DNA of 64,000 nt from Spirosoma telluris. GTDB lineage: Bacteria; Bacteroidota; Bacteroidia; Cytophagales; Spirosomataceae. The first letter of the stretch is position 1, and each line of letters begins with the position of its first letter. The notes under the pieces were generated by a model. The model searched no databases, was not told the DNA's origin, and was given only the letters and a program-made list of their open reading frames with translations. The position numbers and the translations under genes are program-made. This document shows, in pieces, positions 1 through 11,084 of the stretch. The DNA is taken from positions 3,736,501 to 3,800,500 of the forward strand of contig QLII01000001.1 in assembly GCA_003259005.1 (NCBI GenBank). The letters run 5' to 3'.

Positions 1-3000
1 CCGCGTTATTGGCAAAGTCAGGCCCATCATCCCCGCTCAGGTCGCCCGAAAGCGTCGAACTACTTGGCTGATCCGCTATGGGAATAATCGTCGGCCGATC
101 TCCGAGTTGCCCTTCGGTTCCTCGGAAGCCTCCGTAAATCGCTACGCCCGGTTTCATTACAAAGCTGATACTGCGGTTAGTGCCGGTGGTGGGTTTGTAC
201 AGCCCCTGAGCCACCCAGACCTGGGCTCCGCAGGTGGTAGCCGTGTTGATGGCCGTTTGCAGGGCTGTACCCGCAAAGGCATTGGCCCAGTTGCTGCCAT
301 TCTGCAAACCCGCTCCATTCTGGGTCACAAACACAACCGTCCCGCAGGGGAGAGCTACATTGCTCACCGTCAGGCTGTAGGCCGCGCTGGCTACACCCAC
401 ACAACCATTGGCATCGCTGACCTGCACCAGCACCGAGTAGCTTCCTGTTTGGGTAGGTGTTCCCGACAGCACACCTGCACTCGACACACTCAGGCTGGTG
501 GGTAGGTTGCTGCTGACCACACTGTAGCTGTATTGGCCACTGCCGCCACCACTGGCTGTAAAGGGCTGACTAAAGACCTGGCCCACCGTAGCGGTGCTGA
601 TGGCCGGGTTGCTCACCGTCAGCAGGGTGGGGTTGCCCTGATACTCATAGGCACCCCGGTCGATGACCCCGCCGTTGTACTGGCGAGCATTGCCAGCCAG
701 ATCGGTGGCCGGGCCATTGGCTGTGCTATAGGCCTGGTTACTGCCGGTGTTGATGGCCGGTGAACAGTCCCGCAGCTGGGTGGAGGTGGCCGACACGAAG
801 GGCGAAACCGTGGAGAGTAGGTTATTTCCCGCATCACTGTAGCCCGTTGCACCAGACTCAAACACACTGAAGCTGGCCGCTAGGCTGGGGCTAAATCCGT
901 CCTCCAGCACAAAGGTGTTGGCCCCCCCGTTGTTGAAGAACACCGAGTTCACCAGTTGGCTTCTTCCATAATCCGAATACACCGCGCCCCCCTGTGGAGC
1001 CTGGTTACCCTGGAACGAACTGTTCGTGAGTTGCAGGGTAGCAGAACCGTTAGAGATAGCTCCCCCGTGCTCAGTAGCCACGTTACCCACAAAGGAGCTG
1101 TTAGTTACCTGCTGATTGGTTCCATTGAAGCAGACAGCGCCCCCATTTGTAGCCGTGTTGCTCACAAAGTGAGAATTGATGATTGTAGCTGAGCCGCCAT
1201 TAACAAAGACCGCACCGCCCCCGTCTCCTCCTTCTCCCCGATTATTCTCAAAGACACAGTTAGTTAGCTTCAACGCTTGATTTTGACCTGTAAAATAGAT
1301 CCCCCCGCTTCAGCTACAGCCGAGTTGCCCGTAAAGCGGCAACCCGTGGCTTCTAAGCTGGCATCTTGTACATAGACCGCTCCGCCATATTCATTGCTGG
1401 CCGAGTTGTTGATAAACTGGCATCGGGTGAGCTTGATCGATCCGGTATTTTGATGATAGATCGCCCCTCCTTCATCCTCAGACGTGTTATTTTCCAGCAG
1501 GCAGTCCGTTAGTTCCAACGCCGTGTTATTCCGACTGCCAAAAGCCCCACCTGCATAGCCCGTGTTCTGACGAAACGTACTGGTACCGACTACCACTCTA
1601 CTGTTATCGTTGCTATAGATCGCCCCGCCCTCATTGTGTTTCTCAAACAGGCAGCCAGTGATGGTTATCGTACCGGTTCCTTTATTGTAAATAGCTCCAC
1701 CGTTAATTGCTGAATTGGCCTCAAAGCGACAGTTTTCAATCGTAGGGCTACTATTTTCGTTGTATATGCCTCCTCCAGAGTTGAATACGTAGTTGTCGAT
1801 GAAGAAGCAGTTGCGCACTGTTGGGCTAGCCCCTGAGTTGCTCATACCGCCCCCATTGGAAACAGAACCATCACTACCCCTTCCTTTCGTAATAACAAAG
1901 CCATCCAGCACGGCACTGGCCGTGAGGCCCGGCTCACTACGAACCACATGACCACTGTTGTCACTGTTAAGCCCGGAATCACCCGGTGTGCCAATGTCGC
2001 CCGAGAGGGTGCTGCTGGAGGGTTGCCCCGTAACGGGGTTCACCGCCGGGCGCTCTCCCAACTGCCCTTCGGTACCCACAAAGCCCCCGTAGATGGCCAC
2101 CCCCGCTTTCAGCACAAAGCTGATGGTGGGGTCAGTCCCGGTGGTGGGTTTGTACAGCCCCTGAGCCACCCAGACCTGGGCTCCGCAGGTGGTAGCCGTG
2201 TTGATGGCCGTTTGCAGGGCTGTACCCGCAAAGGCATTGGCCCAGCTGCTGCCATTCTGCAAACCCGCTCCATTCTGGGTCACAAACACAACCGTCCCGC
2301 AGGGGAGAGCTACATTGCTCACCGTCAGGCTGTAGGCCGCGCTGGCTACACCCACACAACCATTGGCATCGCTGACCTGCACCAGCACCGAGTAGCTTCC
2401 TGTTTGGGTAGGTGTTCCCGACAGCACACCTGCACTCGACACACTCAGGCTGGTGGGTAGGTTGCTGCTGACCACACTGTAGCTGTATTGGCCACTGCCG
2501 CCACTGGCTGTAAAGCTCTGGCTGAAAGGCTGATTGATCGTAGCCGTCATAACGCTGGGGTTACCCACTGTTAGGCTGGTGGGTTACCCTGATACTCGTA
2601 GGCTCCCCGGTCAATCTGCCCGCCGTTGTACTGGCGAGCATTGCCAGCTATATCTGTAGTTGGCCCATTAACGGCGGTATAGGCCTGGTTACTGCCGGTG
2701 TTGATAGCGGGTGAGCAGTCCAGCAGTTGGGCGCTGGTGGCCGACATGAAGGGGAGCTAGTAGTGGTCAGGTTGCCTGGTCCGCTGGTATAGCTGGTGAT
2801 GGCCTGGTCCAGCAGGCTGTATTGAACGGTCACGTTGAGAAGCGAATTAGCATTCGCTTTTGTAAAGGTGTTCGCCCCTCCCGTGTTCCACAGTACACAG
2901 TTTGTCAACCGGATGTCATTCTGAGAAAGCCCATCCGTGTTGGTGGTAACAACCCCTGCTGGAACGTTCAGGAACGAACAGTTGATAAATGCGGATTGAT

Positions 3001-4111
3001 CGGTGGAATTAATCTGAGATATGTTAAGAAAAGGAATACCAGGGCCATTCATGTTATTGGTAATAACACAATTCACAAACTGCGGTGCAACCACTGATAA
3101 GACACCCGACGAATAATCATTCCCCTGATTGAATACCAATGCAAATGGGTTGTCGCGGAACACACAGTTTATGAAGCTGGGTCTGGTAATCCCCCCTTTT
3201 ATACCCGTGTTAACTACAGAAATACTGCTATTATTACCGGTAAACAACAGGTTCCTATACTGCGGGCTGCTCTCACTGCCGAATCGTAATTCGGGCGAGG
3301 TTTCATTTGGATTGCCATTGCTATTGTTCATGACGGTTCCAAATCCTGAACCCGAGGAGGGCGGGGTGATAACAACTCCGTCCAGACTAGCTGTGCTGGT
3401 AAGTCGGCGAGTGTTGTAAATGAGGAAATAGGAATTGTTTGCCGGAGTACCATCGCCATCAACATCGGCCGAAAGGGTCGTTGAGGAAGGGTTGCTCAAC
3501 GTGATGGGAGGGCGTTGACTCAGGTCGGTTTCAGTACCTTCAAAGCCGCCGTAGATGGCCACATCGGGTAGCAAGGAAAAAGCATCATCGAGGTTGTTAA
3601 CCGACCTCGGTTTATACACCCCCCTAGCAATCCAGATCTCACGCAGGCTACCCAGGCAGGGGTACTTCAGGGCCAACTGCAAATCGGTGAAGGCATCCTG
3701 CCAGCTCAGTCCCGTGTTGGCCCCACTGGCGTTGGCCTTCACATATAGCCGCGTCACGCCTGAAGGCAATTGAGTCAGGCTGGTGGTGGCGGTAGTCGAC
3801 TGTCCGGCACTCGCCACCGTTAAGGTATACGATTGTGGACCAGAGCCGCTGGCGGTCAGGCTCTGGCTGAAATTGCCGGTGGCCGTGCCGGATAGCGGAC
3901 TACTGCCGTTGGTGAGGGTGTAGTTGTAGCTGCCCGTTACGTTACCCACTGTAGCCGTGAACGTAGCGGGAGTACCGGCACAAATGGGATTGACTATAGC
4001 ACTGAAGCCACTGATAGTGGGTTTCTGGGCGCAAGCAAACTGGCCCGAAAGAACAAGCCAGAACAGGCTTACCAATCCGATGAAGAATCGAAGAGAATAG
4101 AAGTTTTTCAT
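1..4111 (-). CDS. Giant secreted beta-helix (pectin-lyase-fold) surface protein, 3' end outside window, frameshifted as sequenced
   Basis: Starts at 4111 with a signal peptide (MKNFYSLRFF... ending ACAQ) and reads leftwards to the edge, giving at least 1370 residues. It alternates Ig/cadherin-like stretches (FTASGGSGQYSYSVVSS type) with right-handed beta-helix modules recognisable by GVAIYGGFxGTE, repeated GGAIYN / NCxFxxN rungs and a closing IDRGAYEYQGNP. Such proteins are exported and sit at or beyond the outer membrane; a role in adhesion or polysaccharide contact is inference. The frame breaks three times by one missing base in G/C runs: 2751-2754, 2581-2583 and 1301-1306. After each, the expected sequence resumes in the next frame (for example SPFMSATSAQLLDCSPAINT). 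I therefore treat three open frames as one gene. Two internal modules are near-identical at the DNA level. The gene lies downstream of the hybrid regulator at 4281-8379, with AraC-like direct repeats between them. Confidence 0.8.
184..546. repeat. Copy 1 of a 363-bp near-identical direct repeat inside the beta-helix gene
   Basis: Matches 2139-2501 at an offset of exactly 1955 bases. I found one mismatch by eye (cagTtgctgcc against cagCtgctgcc near 288). Identity falls off sharply on both sides. It encodes the Ig-like segment and the start of a beta-helix module. Confidence 0.85.
2139..2501. repeat. Copy 2 of the 363-bp direct repeat inside the beta-helix gene
   Basis: Partner of 184-546. The near-perfect DNA identity inside otherwise diverged modules points to recent intragenic duplication or gene conversion. 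It is also a hazard for assembly. Confidence 0.85.
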
Positions 4112-4158
4112 ACACGTGTTGTCATAAAACGTAGTTCAGGACATTCCCCGTTACTACC

Positions 4159-4229
4159 CTGCGAAATAGCCGTTTCGCAGCCTGATGTGCTAACGCTAGG
4201 GTCGCATCGTTTAACGCTAGGGTCGCATC
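4159..4229 (-). promoter_or_regulatory. Two 18-bp direct repeats at 21-bp spacing plus a palindrome, upstream of the beta-helix gene
   Basis: TAACGCTAGGGTCGCATC occurs at 4191-4208 and again at 4212-4229, perfectly, with a period of 21 bases (two helical turns). Next, towards the beta-helix start at 4111, is the perfect palindrome CTGCGAAA-tagccg-TTTCGCAG (4159-4180). Direct repeats at about 21 bases are the usual arrangement for AraC-type DNA-binding domains. The adjacent hybrid regulator ends in such a domain, so this is a plausible operator for it. Binding is inference. Confidence 0.55.
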
Positions 4230-4232
4230 CAT

Positions 4233-4257
4233 AAAAAAAAAGCCCGCTTGAGCGGGC
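4233..4257 (-). terminator. Intrinsic terminator of the hybrid two-component gene
   Basis: On the minus strand a perfect stem GCCCGC-tcaa-GCGGGC (4242-4257 with its loop) is followed by a run of nine T. It sits 24 bases after the stop of the regulator gene. Confidence 0.9.
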
Positions 4258-4280
4258 ATACAGGCATTTTCAAGGGCTTG

Positions 4281-7200
4281 CTAACCCGTTTCTGACAGGT
4301 TCTTACTGAACTGTGACGGTAAGAGCCCGTATTGTTCCTGAAACACTTTTGAGAAGTAAGACAGGCTTTCGTACCCAACCATATACGCCACCTGCGTAAC
4401 GGTCTGTTCTCCCGTTTTCAATAGCTCGGCTGCCCTAGACAGTCGAATCTGACGAATCCAGTCTGTCGGGGAGCTATTGACAATCGCTTTCAACTTACGA
4501 TGTAGCTGCGAACGGCTCAAGTTGGCCGCCTGAGCCAGTTCCTCCACGCCGAATGCCGGATTTTCCAATTGCTGAAGTACGGTATTGGTTAAATGATCGA
4601 TAAATTTTTGCTCAACCGCGAGCAAAGGTGGCATAGGTAGGGCGGGTACAGGGTCTTTCTGGTCGGCCCGGTTCGAACGAAACCACTGGTAGAGCCGTTG
4701 TCGCTGCTGAATCAGATTACGCACCCGAGCCTGAATTTCGGCCTGGTTAAAGGGCTTGGTCAGGTAGTCGTCGGCTCCCAGCCCGAACCCTTCGATACGG
4801 TCCTCCACCGTCGCTTTGGCTGTGAGCATCACCACCGGAATATGGCTGGTGGCTTCCTGATTTTTCAGCGTTTTGCAAAAGCCGAAGCCATCGAGCCGGG
4901 GCATCATCAGGTCGCAGATTACAATATCGGGTAGGCTTGCGGTGGCTTTTTCTAATCCCTCCTGCCCATCCTGGGCTTCGAGGATCTGATAGTCGGCGGC
5001 AAAGATGCTGCGGACGTAGGCCCGGATGTCGGCATTGTCGTCGATGATGAGCAGGATATGGTCGGAGGTGGGCGTTGACGTCTCCGTGTTTTCCACTCCT
5101 TCGGCCTGTGTCTCCACGGGTCGCTGGTGAGAGTTGGCGGTTGGGTGAGTCGTTTCGGCTATCGGCAGCGCTACAGTAAATGTAGTGCCAACGCCTTCGG
5201 TACTGGAAACATCAATATGGCCATCCAGCACTTTTACCAACTCATGAACTAGAGCCAGCCCGATGCCCGTGCCTTCGTAGGGCCGGATGTTTTTTCCATC
5301 GACCATACCAGCGGGCCCCTGATAAAACCGCTCGAAAATGCGGGGTATCTTGTGTGGGGCGATGCCAATGCCGGTATCAGAAACGCTTATAGTCAACGGG
5401 TTGCTTACCTGCTCCGGATACTGCACGGTTATGCTGATGGCATGACCGGCGGGGGTGAATTTAAAGGCGTTGGCCAGCAGATTGGTCACAATTTTCTCCA
5501 CTTTGTCGCGGTCGAAACTCGCCCATCGTTCGTGTTCATTCTGCGTAAACGTGAAGCTGATCTGACGGCTTTCGGCCAGTGAACTGAACGAGCTGGTCAG
5601 CATTCGGAAGAAAGCGGCCATGTCACCCGGTTCAGGTTCGGCCCAAAGCTGCCCGGCTTCGAGTTTACTCAAGTCGAGAAGTTGATTGATCAGACTTAGC
5701 AGCCGATTGGCATTGCGCTGCACCATCGGGAAACGACCATCGTGGGCGTACTCCTGTGCCATCTGTTCAACTGGCCCCAGAATCAGCGTTAGTGGCGTAC
5801 GGAACTCGTGGGAGATATTGGCAAAAAACTGCGTCTTTATCGCGTCTAATTCGGCTAGTCGGCTGGCTTCCTGCTGCTCCAGACGAACCTGCTGCTGCAA
5901 TAGCCACCGCTGTTTCTGGAATCGGTATAACTGCCAGCAAAGGGTTCCCAGCACCACCGCATACAACAACCAGGCCCACCAGGTCCGGTAGAATGGTGGA
6001 TGCACCTGTATCTGTAACGTTACGGGCTGGCTCCAGACCTCTCCATCGGCTGACCCCATCACCTCCAGCGTGTATTGGCCATCGGGTAGCTGGGCGTAAT
6101 TGGCAAATCGGTTCGTACCAGCTTCCACCCACTCCCTGTCGATTCCCACCAATCGGTAGCGATATCGGTTACGGGCCGGGTTGGTAAAATTCATTACGGC
6201 AAATTCCAGCGTAATCAGATTCTGGTCGTAAGCCAGATCAATACGCGACGTGTTCTCGATACTTTTCGCCAGAATGCCGTCCGGGGCTCCCACCACCACC
6301 GACTCGTTGTTGATCTTTAGGCCAACAACGTGAACGTTCGGGGTGATGCTTTTGCCCGCTACTGCTCCGCCCGAAAGGCCGTTAGCCCATTTACCCCACC
6401 GAAAAGTAACTCGCCGGATGCCGTTTTGACATAAGATCCCGTATTAAACTCATCATCCTGGAGACCATCTACCTTAGTGTAGGTACGAAACGTGAATGTC
6501 CGGGGATTAAACTGGGCCAGCCCCCGGTTGGTACTCATCCATAGATTTTTGAACTCGTCAGTCAGTATCCCATAGACCACTTTGTTAGGCAGGCCCTGTG
6601 CTTCGGTGAAGTGCCGAAACTGCCCCGTTAGTTTATCGAGCCGCTCCAGTCCTCCACCTTTGGTACTCACCCATAAATACTGGTCAGGCTGGTTAGGGTC
6701 ATCGACCATACTAGACACCACATCATGGCTCAGACTCTGACGATCTGAACTGTTGTTTTTGAACAAAGCGAAGGAAGGTTTATGCTGGACGTGGTCGGCT
6801 CTGACCAATCCTCTGGTTGTACCGATCCAGAGCGTACCTGCCTGGTCGAAATACAAGGCACCCACTTCTATTTCAGCTCCACGTTGGGGAAGCAGGTGTT
6901 CATACGTAAACACCGTGAAGGTTTCCGTTTCAGGATCGAACCGCAGTAGTTTCCCATTGATAGCACCAAGCCAAAGATGGCCCGCCTTATCCTCCACCGT
7001 CTGATTGAGATTCGAACCAAAGGCCGTTTGGACAGGAAGGCCGTAAACCTTCAGCAATTGCCCGGTAGCTGAGTACTTGAGTAGCTGATGTATTTCTTTG
7101 TTATAATCGATACTTGATACCCATAAAAAACCGGTTTTGCTCTGCATCAGGAAGTTCTTATGCGGAACGCTTCCACCTATTGCTTCAGTCAGGAAAGGGA

Positions 7201-8379
7201 CGAGCTGATTATTGATCTGGTCAAACTGAGCATAGGACAGGAAGTGGTGAGCATATATATGCCCTGACTGATCCTGATAAAGATAAGTCAGGGATTTTTT
7301 TGGCAAAAATGACTTGAACTGATTGACTTTAGGATTAAACACCCGTAGCCCATAGCCCATTGTGCCGATCCAGATTGAACCGGTCTGATCTTTCATACAG
7401 GTTGTCAGACCCATCACGTCTGGCGGTAGAGTCGTGAACGCATTGCGTGCTGTTAGGCTATCCAGCGCAAAAAGTTGTTCGGGGGCAATAGCCAGAGGTA
7501 TTGCAGGGTAGCCACTGCTACGGTAGCCGAATCGAGAAATTCTACCAGTGCACCAGTAGTTCCGGTGGGTAAATCAATTACTTTATGGGTACCCCGCACC
7601 CAGGCATGAAGCTGGTTTTGTTTCGTCGAAAACCAGTAATTTCCCTGAGCGGCATCATCGCCCGGATTCCATTTGTTCACAGCCAGGTTGGGTGGGCGAT
7701 TTACCGGTCGCATATCCCGCATGTGTCGCCAATTGAAGGCGCACATGCCGTAGGTGGTTCCAACGGTCGCTGTGCCATCGGGCCGGAACTGAATATGATG
7801 GGCGGAGGCAATCGTTGCCATACCAACCAGCCTAATGGAGCTAAATCGGACCTGACGCGTAAAATTGGCACTGTCCGGGAAGTTGGTTTTCAAGTTAGCG
7901 GGCAGGGTAATTCTAAAAAGTTTGTCCTGATCAGTATTCACCCAAATGTTACCATCCGGATCTTCCGCCAGCAAACGAACTTCATGATTGCCTGCGCCGG
8001 GAGCATTCGTATCCCGGATGTCGATGTGGTAGAATCGCTGGGTTCGGGCATCATACAAATTCAAGCCTTGATTGAGGGTGCCTACCCAGAGCCAGCCCCG
8101 ACTATCGACCAGCAAGGCAGAACAATTGTTATCGGAGAGGCTGTATTCGTTATAGGGATCGTGGGTAAAAACCGAAAAATTATGACCATCATAGCGATTC
8201 AGGCCGTCTTTAGTGGCCACCCAGATAAATCCTTTTTGATCCTGTTTAAGGTCGTAGATCATTCCCTGCGACAGGCCATCGGAAATGGTTAATGTCTGCC
8301 AGCCTTTAGGTGTGTGCTCGGCCGGTTGGGCAAGCAGCCACCAGGGGATCAGAACGAAAAGTAGGTAAAGGGTACGCAT
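4281..8379 (-). CDS. Hybrid two-component system sensor kinase/response regulator (HTCS), frameshifted as sequenced
   Basis: Corrected length is 1366 residues. Order: signal peptide (about 1-18), periplasmic two-component propeller repeats (ISDGLSQGMIYDLKQDQKG, WVGTLNQGLNLYD, LWIGTTRGLV, LWMSTNRGLA), a Y_Y_Y domain (RYRYRLVGIDREWVE), one membrane segment (TWWAWLLYAVVLGTLCW), HisKA with the phosphorylated His in ISHEFRTPLTLI, HATPase (DTGIGIAPHKIPRIFERF and GTGIGLALVHELV), a receiver (IIDDNADIR, phospho-Asp in DIVICDLMMP, KPF) and a C-terminal AraC-type HTH (LSRSQLHRKL ... VAYMVGYESLSYFSKVF). Such proteins usually sense glycan fragments and activate a neighbouring locus. Two single-base losses break it: the G run at 7481-7485 and near 6367-6372. 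It has its own terminator. Likely targets are the beta-helix gene and possibly itself. Confidence 0.9.
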
Positions 8380-8971
8380 TGACTGGTGAATTGGCCCTTA
8401 AACTACGTAAATTTGATCATATCCGATTTAGTCCATGCGACTAAACTGCGGCTGGTTCAATCGAAGGTTTATCCAATAAATACATCGCTTAACTATATAT
8501 GGATAATTATACGGCAAGTGGTATGCAACCCACCCGGGACGGTAATGTAGCCATTTGTATATCACTCCTGCTGGACGAATCGCTGGATCAAGGAAGCCAC
8601 CTGCGATGTGATTCTGATTAAATACCTGTCGAATTCAGTCAGTAGATATGGGAGCCCGTTTAAGACCATACGAATGTTAGTGAATTCGGTGGCCCCCTTA
8701 TCAGTTGCTTATTTTACAGGTGGCCTGTTAGTGGTTCTGTTAATGAGCACCGATCGCACAAACAGGGAACTATCAGGGAACTATAAGCAAGCATACACTA
8801 GTGCTTTACCAAAATAGATTCTATTGATTCTTTTAGGTCTACTATATTGAAAATCAATAGCAAAAGTAGCGACAGTATCAACAGATTCTACCGCGCGGGC
8901 GTCGGACACGGTCCGCCGTTGCGGGCCGATGCCGCCCGAGAATCTAAATTGGAAGAGTACTAGGTAAATCA
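8380..8971. other. 592-bp intergenic region, no convincing gene
   Basis: Upstream region of the hybrid regulator and downstream region of the membrane protein at 8972. The left part is AT-rich and holds a perfect palindrome TTTAGTC-catgc-GACTAAA (8427-8445), a possible operator. Short open frames at 8608-8817 (plus) and 8781-8972 (minus) have no recognisable product and are probably not genes. A GC-rich patch lies at about 8890-8940. Confidence 0.5.
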
Positions 8972-10144
8972 CTACTCACATCGTTGCGCATCTAACCGGA
9001 AATATCGGACAGAAACGGGCATGACGGCGGTGGTATCGACAAATCCTTTCAGGGCAAACACGCCAATGTATTTCGGGGAGATGCCAAATTCGTAGGTGCT
9101 GATTTCCTTAAACGAGAAATTGTCGACAGGACTGGCGGAGTACAAAAAACGAAATTTATTCCCTTGCTTTTCAATGCGAAACGCAACGTTTTTAAGGTTA
9201 GTAGCTGCAATTCGTCGCTCGTCGGCGTTGCCTAGTTGAAGCAAGGGTTGGTGAATAAATTCTTCCAGATTGCGGTCGGCTTTGCCGTTAGACGCAATGG
9301 CCTGAATCAGGATTTCACCGGGTTTATTATAGCCGCCAAAGTAGTTGTTGTAGGCAAGGGACAGCCGGACGCTTTTGCCCGTAAACAGCGTATCTTCCAA
9401 CAGCAAAAGACCCGCCTGCTGCCAGTTTCCGCTGGGTACGAAATCCGTAAAATGCACCTCTGTACGGAAACAATCATTCTGAATTTCCCGTAGCAGTAAA
9501 TTTTGTACACCTTGATGCTCACCCGTTTTAGGCCAGTTATCGCCTTTGAGCGTAAACAAGGTCAGATGGCCGGGCTTCTCCGCTCGGCGGTTCCAGAACT
9601 GGGCGTTTTTGTCCTGAACAAACCAGCCATTTTCGGCCAGATAGGCCTCATTTGACGTGTGAAAATCTTCCTGGATCTGCTCAACGGATGATTGCCGAAA
9701 AAACAGAAAACCACTGATGACCGCCAACAACATAAAGACTGCGATACCAGCAACCCAATGACCTTTTTGTGGCTTCCTGCTACTTGTTACAGGCTTAGGG
9801 ATCAGGCCAGCCTGTTCGCGGTAGCGAAACCAATAGGGAAAATGCTCTTCTGTCTTTTTGCGCTCGGCTTCCGACGTTACGGGCGCATCGAGAACGTAGC
9901 GGGCTAATGTGTCGAGTGTAGCTACCGATGGGTTTTCCTGCTTACCAGATGAGGGATTGAGTAAAAAAGCGGCATAGTTTTTCACACTCCGCCAGCCTAT
10001 CACCAGCCCGGTGCTTTCTTCTATTTCGGTGCTTAGGTGCTTGCTTTCCGGTTCGGAAAGTGAGGTATTCAGCGAATGACCAAAGCACTTCATGACCACC
10101 GCATTCAATAGCTCGGCAAACACCCGTCGGTCAAACTCATCCAT
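8972..10144 (-). CDS. Single-pass membrane protein with HTH-like cytoplasmic part and lectin/DUF1349-like outer domain
   Basis: 390 residues, intact. Residues 1-110 are cytoplasmic by prediction and contain a segment (SKHLSTEIEESTGLVIGWRS ... NPSVATLDTLARYVL) that resembles the small helical, possibly DNA-binding N-terminal modules of Cytophagales proteins. Residues 129-149 form one membrane helix. Residues 160-390 look like a concanavalin-type beta sandwich of the DUF1349/beta-xylosidase C-terminal kind (NGWFVQDKNAQFWNRRAEKPGHL ... GNWQQAGLLLLEDT). A one-component trans-membrane regulator that binds sugar outside and DNA inside would fit, but the family is not named with certainty. A 20-bp tandem repeat starts 12 bases upstream of the start codon and may be its own operator. 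Confidence 0.6.
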   Translation of the reverse strand: MDEFDRRVFAELLNAVVMKCFGHSLNTSLSEPESKHLSTEIEESTGLVIGWRSVKNYAAFLLNPSSGKQENPSVATLDTLARYVLDAPVTSEAERKKTEEHFPYWFRYREQAGLIPKPVTSSRKPQKGHWVAGIAVFMLLAVISGFLFFRQSSVEQIQEDFHTSNEAYLAENGWFVQDKNAQFWNRRAEKPGHLTLFTLKGDNWPKTGEHQGVQNLLLREIQNDCFRTEVHFTDFVPSGNWQQAGLLLLEDTLFTGKSVRLSLAYNNYFGGYNKPGEILIQAIASNGKADRNLEEFIHQPLLQLGNADERRIAATNLKNVAFRIEKQGNKFRFLYSASPVDNFSFKEISTYEFGISPKYIGVFALKGFVDTTAVMPVSVRYFRLDAQRCE

Positions 10145-10155
10145 GTGGCAAATAC

Positions 10156-10193
10156 GTTGTCATTGAGTGTCATAAGTTGTCATTGAGTGTCAT
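10156..10193 (-). promoter_or_regulatory. Tandem 18-bp repeat, 20-bp period, just upstream of the membrane protein gene
   Basis: GTTGTCATTGAGTGTCAT at 10156-10173 and 10176-10193 are identical. On the minus strand this gives four evenly spaced ATGACA words immediately before the start at 10144. Further TGAC words follow at about 10229-10277. This looks like an operator with sites on one helix face; the bound protein is unknown. Confidence 0.5.
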
Positions 10194-10355
10194 CCATCGC
10201 GAATCAGTTACCCATCAATCTTTTACAACGCATGACGATCCCTGACCATACCAAATGACTACTCATGACGGTATTTATAATTCCGTGACGTTTCCGCCCG
10301 AATTCCGCTCGTTTTTCGCCTTCCGACGAAGATTTACCGAAAAAAATCGTCGTCC

Positions 10356-11072
10356 ATGAAAAACACCCTGCTGCTTATTTTCTGCATTACAACCCTGATT
10401 AGTCAAGCGCAACAACTCCAATTTCACTACGATTTCCGGCATTCGCTCGACCCTGAACTGAACCGGACCAATTTTGCGTCCATCACCTTCGAATATTTCA
10501 AGGGAAACGATTCGACGGGATCTTTCTTGTTCAAGATGCAAACCGACTTATCCGGCGAAAATAACAATGTCGGGCAGGTTTTTTTACAGGTCTCTAAGAA
10601 TATCCGGTACTGGAAGCCCAAAATCGAACTGGCGCTGACCTATAGTGGCGGTCTGGGCGTTGCTCCACCTTCCTATGGGTTTTATATTACCAATACATTC
10701 GGGATTGGAGCGGCCTATCCGTTTCAATGGAAGGGTGCCTGGTTTTCGACCAGTCTGGTTTGCCGAACTAGTTTCTTCCCTAAACCAAGCCACGATCCGC
10801 AGTTTACGTTTTACTTCGGACGAGGCTTTTTCAACTACCGGCTGATGATAGCCGGAAGCCTGGTGGCGTGGAGTGAAAATCGGAATCAGGGTAACGATTT
10901 TACGAAAGACCTGAACGGCAAGAAAGTCGCGTTTTTCGGCGATCCGCAATGCTGGGTAAAACTCACGAAGTCCATTTCTGTCGGCTCCCGAATCAATCTG
11001 TTTTACCATACCCTGACCAATGAAAATCAGCTACAGGTTTATCCCACGCTGGCGTTGAAGAATCAGTTTTGA
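10356..11072 (+). CDS. DUF5020 family outer-membrane beta-barrel-like protein
   Basis: 238 residues, intact. It has a signal peptide (MKNTLLLIFCITTLISQAQQ) followed by QLQFHYDFRHSLDPELNRTNFASITFEYFKGND, the characteristic opening of DUF5020 proteins, which are related to small nucleoside-channel-like barrels. Aromatic-rich alternating strands run to a terminal phenylalanine (LALKNQF), typical for an outer-membrane barrel. Function is not established. It stands alone between the divergent membrane protein and a tandem-repeat element. Confidence 0.8.
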   Translation: MKNTLLLIFCITTLISQAQQLQFHYDFRHSLDPELNRTNFASITFEYFKGNDSTGSFLFKMQTDLSGENNNVGQVFLQVSKNIRYWKPKIELALTYSGGLGVAPPSYGFYITNTFGIGAAYPFQWKGAWFSTSLVCRTSFFPKPSHDPQFTFYFGRGFFNYRLMIAGSLVAWSENRNQGNDFTKDLNGKKVAFFGDPQCWVKLTKSISVGSRINLFYHTLTNENQLQVYPTLALKNQF

Positions 11073-11084
11073 CTCAACTATTCA

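Noticed and set aside
1948-2460. Plus-strand open frame of 170 codons with a twin at 107-505
   Set aside because: It is the shadow of the repeated beta-helix module on the other strand; composition is low-complexity and no family is recognisable.
1301-2754. Phase variation of the beta-helix protein through G/C runs
   Set aside because: The runs are only 3-6 bases and the same one-base losses occur in housekeeping-like genes across the window, so a sequencing cause is more likely.
4698-6187. Plus-strand frames inside the hybrid regulator
   Set aside because: The regulator reads continuously on the minus strand through all its catalytic motifs here, so these are shadows.
8608-8972. Short open frames in the intergenic region (plus 8608-8817, minus 8781-8972)
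   Set aside because: No plausible start context, no recognisable domain and they overlap each other on opposite strands.
10275-10541. Minus-strand frame overlapping the DUF5020 gene
   Set aside because: Antisense to a clear signal-peptide-bearing gene, without domain evidence.
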